This document shows positions 5,888-9,503 of a stretch of DNA of 9,503 bases, in pieces. The notes under the pieces are model-generated. The model worked only from the letters and a program-made list of their open reading frames with translations. It had not been told where the DNA came from and searched no databases. The stretch is from Methanosarcinaceae archaeon (GTDB lineage Archaea; Halobacteriota; Methanosarcinia; Methanosarcinales; Methanosarcinaceae). Every line of letters starts with the position of its first letter. The first letter of the stretch is position 1. Position numbers and translations under genes: made by a program. The DNA is taken from assembly GCA_016926455.1 (NCBI GenBank), contig JAFGOO010000171.1, positions 1 to 9,503 on the forward strand. Direction: 5' to 3'.

Positions 5888-7330
5888 ATGAGCAACAATG
5901 CAGCCGCCATGCGGATGCGCAACAACCTTAAACGGGATTACGGCATCAAAGTATTCCATATTTTCAGGCCCATTTTGTGTATCCGCATTCCAAAAGTGAA
6001 TGTTGCTGGCTTTGATAAGGTGGATTCAGATATCATTTATGACCGCATAAATGCAAATATCGAGCAGATGCGCCCTGACGAGATTGGGGATGTATTCATT
6101 ATTTCAGACTCGGATTATCTGTTACTTAGACCGGATGTATTCTTTAGGCATATTTTTAAAGATATCATAATCGATGTATCTGGATATATAGAGAACTTTG
6201 AAGCCAAAACCCTGAAAGGAGTAGAGGTTACACCCGATGAGCAAATAAATGTTCGAAATCAGGTATATGTTGCTGAAGTTGAAGAACCTGAAGAAGCAGG
6301 AATTGAAGAATCTGTTGGCGGAGACGTCAAAAATATTGTTGTGGAAAAAACCAAAAAACCCGTAACTGAATACACCGAAAAAACAGAGCAAAAAGAAAGA
6401 GTAGAAACTGCTGAACCTGAATCAAATGAGGCTTCAACACCTCAGACCGAAAAGCTGCACAACTCCTTGAAGGAAGACCAGGTCGTTGGCAAGATTCTCA
6501 ATGATTTTGCAAGGAACGGGCATAAGAAGAAGCTTGCAGTAGGTAGGCTCAAATCCGGGAGGCGTGCAGAGGTTCTAACCAAAAGTAAACGTGGAAGGTA
6601 TGTGCGGTACCGGATACCAGGTGACAAAATCACCGATATTGCAATTGCTCCCACTGTGCGTGCTGCATCCCACCATGCAAAGGACGGGCATATCGCCATA
6701 AAAAAAGGCGACCTGCGGGAGAAGATCAGGCGCCGAAGGGTCTCCACTCTTATCAATATAGTATTCGATACTTCCGGTTCCATGGACGAGCAAGATAAGA
6801 TACAAATTACCACAGGCGTGGTACTGGCACTTCTAAAAGACGCATACCAACGTCGAGATCGTGTTTCTTTGGTAACATCTAGTGGTAGATCGGCAAAATT
6901 GGTACTTCCCTTCACATCATCTGTTGAGGCTGCCAAACGGTATCTTGAAAATGTTCCTTTTGGCGGGACAACTCCCATGGCTTCGGGGTTGCTAGTCAGT
7001 CTTGACGTTCTTTTGAGGGAACTCAAAAAAGAGCCATCTGCTATACCGATAATGGTCATCGTGACAGATGGTACTGCAAATGTGCCCCTATTTATTGGCG
7101 GCAACATTAAGCGCGAGATCTTGCAGGTATGCAACCACATCTCCAATTCGAGAATAAATGTGCTGGTTGTGGATATCAGTGATACGGGGTCAAACCTTGC
7201 AGTTGCAGTGACCCATAAGTGCCATGGTAGGTACTATCATCCGGTTTCACTGAGCAAAGAGGCGCTATACAATGCGATAAAAGAAGAACGTGACGATACT
7301 GCAGGATATGCATCTAAATCCTCTCAATGA
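5888..7330 (+). CDS. bchD: BchD/ChlD-type VWA subunit with atypical N terminus
   Basis: A 480-residue cytoplasmic protein whose C-terminal half (about 200-470) matches the D subunit of magnesium/cobalt chelatases. It has the pre-VWA segment G223-R-R-A-E-V with R235-G-R-Y-V-R-Y-R-I-P, the box I251-A-I-A-P-T-V-R-A-A, and a complete MIDAS metal site: D294-T-S-G-S298, T361/T362 and D394 in V-T-D-G-T-A-N. Residues about 127-190 are a low-complexity acidic, Glu/Lys/Thr/Pro-rich linker, which classical D subunits also have. What differs is the first ~125 residues: no Walker motifs or recognisable AAA+ fold, but a compact alpha/beta-looking segment (I20-K-V-F-H-I-F-R-P-I-L, later D68-V-F-I-I-S-D-S-D-Y). 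Classical D subunits carry a degenerate AAA+ domain there and are longer. ATG at 5888, AGGTG five bases upstream, 15 bases after bchI: surely one operon. Confidence 0.9.
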   Translation: MSNNAAAMRMRNNLKRDYGIKVFHIFRPILCIRIPKVNVAGFDKVDSDIIYDRINANIEQMRPDEIGDVFIISDSDYLLLRPDVFFRHIFKDIIIDVSGYIENFEAKTLKGVEVTPDEQINVRNQVYVAEVEEPEEAGIEESVGGDVKNIVVEKTKKPVTEYTEKTEQKERVETAEPESNEASTPQTEKLHNSLKEDQVVGKILNDFARNGHKKKLAVGRLKSGRRAEVLTKSKRGRYVRYRIPGDKITDIAIAPTVRAASHHAKDGHIAIKKGDLREKIRRRRVSTLINIVFDTSGSMDEQDKIQITTGVVLALLKDAYQRRDRVSLVTSSGRSAKLVLPFTSSVEAAKRYLENVPFGGTTPMASGLLVSLDVLLRELKKEPSAIPIMVIVTDGTANVPLFIGGNIKREILQVCNHISNSRINVLVVDISDTGSNLAVAVTHKCHGRYYHPVSLSKEALYNAIKEERDDTAGYASKSSQ

Positions 7331-7359
7331 AATAGCAATTGACATTTTGGTATGCCCTG

Positions 7360-7369
7360 TATAATTTAT
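7360..7369 (+). promoter_or_regulatory. Probable TATA box of the hpt-dph2 operon
   Basis: TATAATTTAT in the 53-base gap after bchD, centred at about 7364, predicts transcription start at about 7390. That is downstream of the first possible hpt ATG (7384) and so favours the internal ATG at 7444 as the true start. Confidence 0.45.
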
Positions 7370-7443
7370 TTGATTGTTCGTAAATGACAGTTTCATCTTC
7401 AACAGCAAATGATTTGACATCCACAAAAAAAGAGTCGAAAAAT

Positions 7444-8016
7444 ATGCTTGAACTACTTAAAGAATCACTAACAAACGCTCCCATCATCAAGCGGGGAGAT
7501 TATTATTATTTCATTCACCCTATATCGGACGGTGTTCCCTACATCGCTCCCGAGCTTATCGAAGAAGTTTCTTGTCATATCCTGAAGATTGCAGATATGA
7601 ATGTGGACCGCATACTTACAATAGAGGCAATGGGTATTCCGGTGGCAACTGCACTCTCATTGAAGAGTGGCATTCCACTTTCCATTATAAGAAAAAGAAA
7701 GTATGAACTTGAAGGAGAGGTTGTGCTGTGCCAGAGTACAGGCTATTCGAAAGGTGAACTGTACATCAACGGAATTGTTGAAGGTGATCGTATCCTTATT
7801 GTGGATGATGTGATAAGCACCGGTGGCACGTTGAAATCACTTATAATTGCACTTAAAGATATTGGTGCCATAGTGTGCGATGTGATTGTTGTGATCGAAC
7901 GAGGGGAAGGTTCTTTGAGACTTAAGGAAATGGGTATTGATGTTACAACGCTTGTTAGGATTGATGTGAATAAAAATGGTGTTGTGATCGAGGAGGTAGC
8001 TTGTGAGCAGCGTTGA
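7444..8016 (+). CDS. hpt: Archaeal hypoxanthine/guanine phosphoribosyltransferase
   Basis: A PRTase-fold enzyme that salvages purine bases: hypoxanthine or guanine plus PRPP gives IMP or GMP. From the ATG at 7444 it has 190 residues, the usual length of archaeal Hpt, and begins with the typical M-L-E-L-L-K-E-S-L-T-N-A-P-I-I-K-R-G-D-Y, then F23-I-H-P-I-S-D-G-V-P. The PRPP-binding loop is I117-L-I-V-D-D-V-I-S-T-G-G-T-L. Archaeal Hpt is closer to PyrE-type (orotate) and adenine PRTases than to bacterial Hpt, so the exact base preference is by family only. The frame extends upstream to another ATG at 7384, adding a 20-residue Ser/Thr/Lys-rich tail; neither start has a good Shine-Dalgarno. Family length and the predicted promoter favour 7444. 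The stop overlaps the dph2 start by 14 bases. Confidence 0.92.
   Translation: MLELLKESLTNAPIIKRGDYYYFIHPISDGVPYIAPELIEEVSCHILKIADMNVDRILTIEAMGIPVATALSLKSGIPLSIIRKRKYELEGEVVLCQSTGYSKGELYINGIVEGDRILIVDDVISTGGTLKSLIIALKDIGAIVCDVIVVIERGEGSLRLKEMGIDVTTLVRIDVNKNGVVIEEVACEQR
7990..7997 (+). promoter_or_regulatory. Strong Shine-Dalgarno of dph2
   Basis: GAGGAGGT, five bases before the GTG at 8003 and inside the 3' end of hpt. It is the strongest ribosome binding site in the window and fixes the GTG start despite the overlap with hpt. Confidence 0.75.
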
Positions 8017-8998
8017 AGTCTTCGATTTCCAGATAGATTATATAATTAACACGATTAAAAAATGCGGTGCAGAGGTCGTGGGGCTTCAGTTCCCTGAAGG
8101 TTTTAAAAGGCGCGCTTCAAAAATAGCTTTAATTATAGAGGAATCGACTGGTGCAAAAACCGTAATATCCGGAAATCCGTGTTTTGGTGCCTGTGATCTT
8201 GATTCAGCTCTTGTCGGTAATGTGGACATATTGTTCCATTTCGGGCACTCAGAACTTGATGATACGAAATTAGAAGAAAAGGTTTGTTTTATTGATGTCC
8301 GCTCGAATGTGGATGTGGTTGCAGTAACCAAAAAGGCACTTCTCAAACTGCGGGCTCAGCGGATAGGTTTAATCACAACTGTCCAGCATGTTCATAAATT
8401 GGAGGATGCCTGCAAAGTTCTGGAATCAAACGGTAAGGAATGTAAAATCGGTAAAGGTGACAGCAAGATTGCATATCCTGGACAGGTGCTGGGCTGCAAT
8501 TTCTCAGCCGCCCGTGCCGAAGAATGTGATGAGTATCTTTATATTGGAAGCGGCGATTTCCATCCACTTGGTGTTTTCCTCGCAACCAAAAAGCGTGTGC
8601 TGATTGCGGATCCTTTTATGAATGAAGTGCGTGAGGTGGACCCGTCTCGAATATTGAGGCAACGCAGTGCAGTGATTGCAAAATCCCTCGATGCATCTAT
8701 TTTTGGAATAGTGGTCTCAACGAAAAACGGTCAACATCGCATTGATCTTGCGTTTTCTTTAAAGGAACTTGCAAAAAGTAATGGAAAGGAAGCACATATA
8801 TTATCAATGGACATGATAACTCCTGCTCAACTATTGCAATTTAAAGTAGATGCGTTTGTAAGCACGGCATGCCCAAGACTGGCGATAGATGAAATTGGAA
8901 GGTTTTATGCTCCACTTCTCACGCCTCTGGAGTTCAGGATAGTGCTAGGCGATTGCAAGTGGGAAGACCTCATGTTTGATGAGATTACAGGTGAATAG
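8003..8998 (+). CDS. dph2: Diphthamide synthase Dph2 (archaeal, radical SAM-type Fe-S enzyme)
   Basis: Archaeal Dph2 is a homodimeric [4Fe-4S] enzyme that transfers the 3-amino-3-carboxypropyl group of S-adenosylmethionine to the target histidine of elongation factor 2, the first step of diphthamide formation. The 331-residue length is typical. The three widely spaced cluster cysteines are present: C60 in S-G-N-P-C-F-G-A-C-D, C165 in V-L-G-C-N, and C290 in S-T-A-C-P-R. Other family marks are L28-Q-F-P-E-G-F-K, F78-H-F-G-H-S and Y180-I-G-S-G-D-F-H-P-L-G. An extra cysteine, C64, lies four residues after C60. The start is GTG, 14 bases inside the hpt gene, with an excellent Shine-Dalgarno. It forms an operon with hpt upstream and the methyltransferase eight bases downstream. 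Confidence 0.96.
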   Translation: MSSVEVFDFQIDYIINTIKKCGAEVVGLQFPEGFKRRASKIALIIEESTGAKTVISGNPCFGACDLDSALVGNVDILFHFGHSELDDTKLEEKVCFIDVRSNVDVVAVTKKALLKLRAQRIGLITTVQHVHKLEDACKVLESNGKECKIGKGDSKIAYPGQVLGCNFSAARAEECDEYLYIGSGDFHPLGVFLATKKRVLIADPFMNEVREVDPSRILRQRSAVIAKSLDASIFGIVVSTKNGQHRIDLAFSLKELAKSNGKEAHILSMDMITPAQLLQFKVDAFVSTACPRLAIDEIGRFYAPLLTPLEFRIVLGDCKWEDLMFDEITGE

Positions 8999-9006
8999 GA
9001 TTAACC

Positions 9007-9503
9007 ATGAAACAGCGAAAACTGGAGATTCTGCTTGAGCAGGTTGAAGGTTTTGTATCTCCGGATGTATCTCTTGAGCAGTATGCAACTCCTGCGGTGC
9101 TTGCTGCAGAAGTATTGCATTATGCGTATATGAAAGGAGATATAATAGATACCGTTTATGACCTCGGGTGCGGAACAGGAATACTAGCAATCGGTGCAAA
9201 ACTGCTTGGTGCAGATAGGGTGGTTGGTTTTGATTCAGATGTAGATGCTTTGAGGATTGCAGAGGGCAATGCGGAGAAACTTGGCGTTGATGTTGAATTC
9301 GTTTCCTCTGATATAAGGGATGTAAGCGGGCATGCACATACTGTCGTCATGAACCCGCCGTTCGGGGCACAGTTAAAGGGAAGCGATCGACCATTTCTCT
9401 TAACGGCATTAAAGGTGAGTGATGTCATTTTTTCCATACATAATTGCGGAAGCCATGATTTTATCCAGAAGTTCATCACTCCTGCGGTTATTACAGAATG
9501 GTA
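9007..9503 (+). CDS. METTL5-like N6-adenine rRNA methyltransferase, 3' end cut by window
   Basis: The first 165 residues of a Rossmann-fold methyltransferase, still open at the window end. After a helical N terminus with E24-Q-Y-A-T-P, seen in N6-adenine methyltransferases of this group, come the SAM motif D52-L-G-C-G-T-G-I-L, the acidic end of strand 2 in G74-F-D-S-D, and the catalytic N116-P-P-F-G of amino-methyltransferases. It then has D127-R-P-F-L and a later S143-I-H, characteristic of METTL5 proteins. Eukaryotic METTL5 makes m6A on small-subunit rRNA with a TRMT112 partner; the archaeal homologue probably acts on rRNA too (inference). ATG at 9007 follows dph2 by eight bases with GGAT just upstream. 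With dph2 it forms a translation-apparatus modification pair. A full-length member would need only roughly 35-45 more residues. Confidence 0.88.
   Translation, partial: MKQRKLEILLEQVEGFVSPDVSLEQYATPAVLAAEVLHYAYMKGDIIDTVYDLGCGTGILAIGAKLLGADRVVGFDSDVDALRIAEGNAEKLGVDVEFVSSDIRDVSGHAHTVVMNPPFGAQLKGSDRPFLLTALKVSDVIFSIHNCGSHDFIQKFITPAVITEW

Noticed and set aside
4957..5925. Long (about 320-codon) minus-strand open frame antisense to the BchI-like gene.
   Set aside because: It is serine/arginine-rich with no family resemblance, and lies opposite a gene with clear Walker motifs and a Shine-Dalgarno; a frame shadow.
6268..6460. Glu/Lys/Thr/Pro-rich stretch within bchD, considered as a repeat region or a fusion joint between two genes.
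   Set aside because: It is continuous in frame with no internal start site of quality, and such acidic linkers are normal in D subunits before the VWA domain.
6442..7146. Minus-strand open frame opposite the VWA half of bchD.
   Set aside because: No recognisable motif, no ribosome binding site that I can identify, and the plus-strand frame has an intact MIDAS; a shadow.
8945..9337. Minus-strand open frames opposite the end of dph2 and the METTL5-like gene.
   Set aside because: Composition is dominated by His, Gln and Leu, typical of antisense reading; the plus-strand product has clear SAM and N-P-P-F motifs.
1..9503. Mobile elements, CRISPR arrays, or a defence island.
   Set aside because: No transposase, integrase, repeat-spacer pattern, terminal inverted repeats or toxin-antitoxin pairs seen; only a tRNA at the edge that could in principle be an integration site, with no duplicated 3' end visible.

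Overview
The window is chromosomal DNA from a methanogenic or closely related euryarchaeon, most likely Methanosarcinales. The case rests on a cofD gene (coenzyme F420 synthesis), an archaeal dph2 (diphthamide), an archaeal-type hpt, a METTL5-like rRNA methyltransferase, TATA-like elements about 25 bases upstream of several starts, and a moderately AT-rich base composition. I see no insertion sequence, CRISPR array, integrase or phage gene, so it reads as core genome rather than an island.

Left part, minus strand. Reading from 3182 down: an HD-domain phosphohydrolase; a separate cluster made of a small LpdD-like protein (probable prenylated-flavin chaperone), ubiX (flavin prenyltransferase) and an ABC-2 exporter permease; then tRNA-Pro(TGG) at the window edge. 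The LpdD-like gene starts with TTG. ubiX has no ATG, GTG or TTG in a sensible place and seems to start at AUU (or AUC/AUA). In archaea the obvious client of prenylated FMN is the UbiD-family decarboxylase of the modified mevalonate pathway; no ubiD is in the window.

Centre. A short divergent region (3183-3251) holds a perfectly palindromic TATA-like decamer that could serve both the HD gene (probably leaderless) and cofD. cofD is followed, behind its own probable promoter, by an unrecognised small membrane protein and then a BchI/ChlI-type AAA+ ATPase and a VWA protein of the BchD/ChlD type. A methanogen makes no chlorophyll, so this pair most likely powers another tetrapyrrole metallation (for example with a CobN-like subunit encoded elsewhere) or another AAA+/VWA activity. 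The D-type subunit carries an unrecognised N-terminal region where classical BchD has a degenerate AAA+ domain.

Right part, plus strand. hpt (purine salvage), dph2 (first step of diphthamide on elongation factor 2) and a METTL5-like methyltransferase (cut by the window end) are tightly packed; hpt and dph2 overlap and dph2 has a near-ideal Shine-Dalgarno sequence. The last two genes both modify the translation apparatus.

No wholly new system is evident. The best candidates for novelty are the lpdD-like/ubiX/ABC permease cluster with its odd starts and operator-like palindrome, and the BchI/BchD-like pair with its unusual D subunit and adjacent orphan membrane protein.
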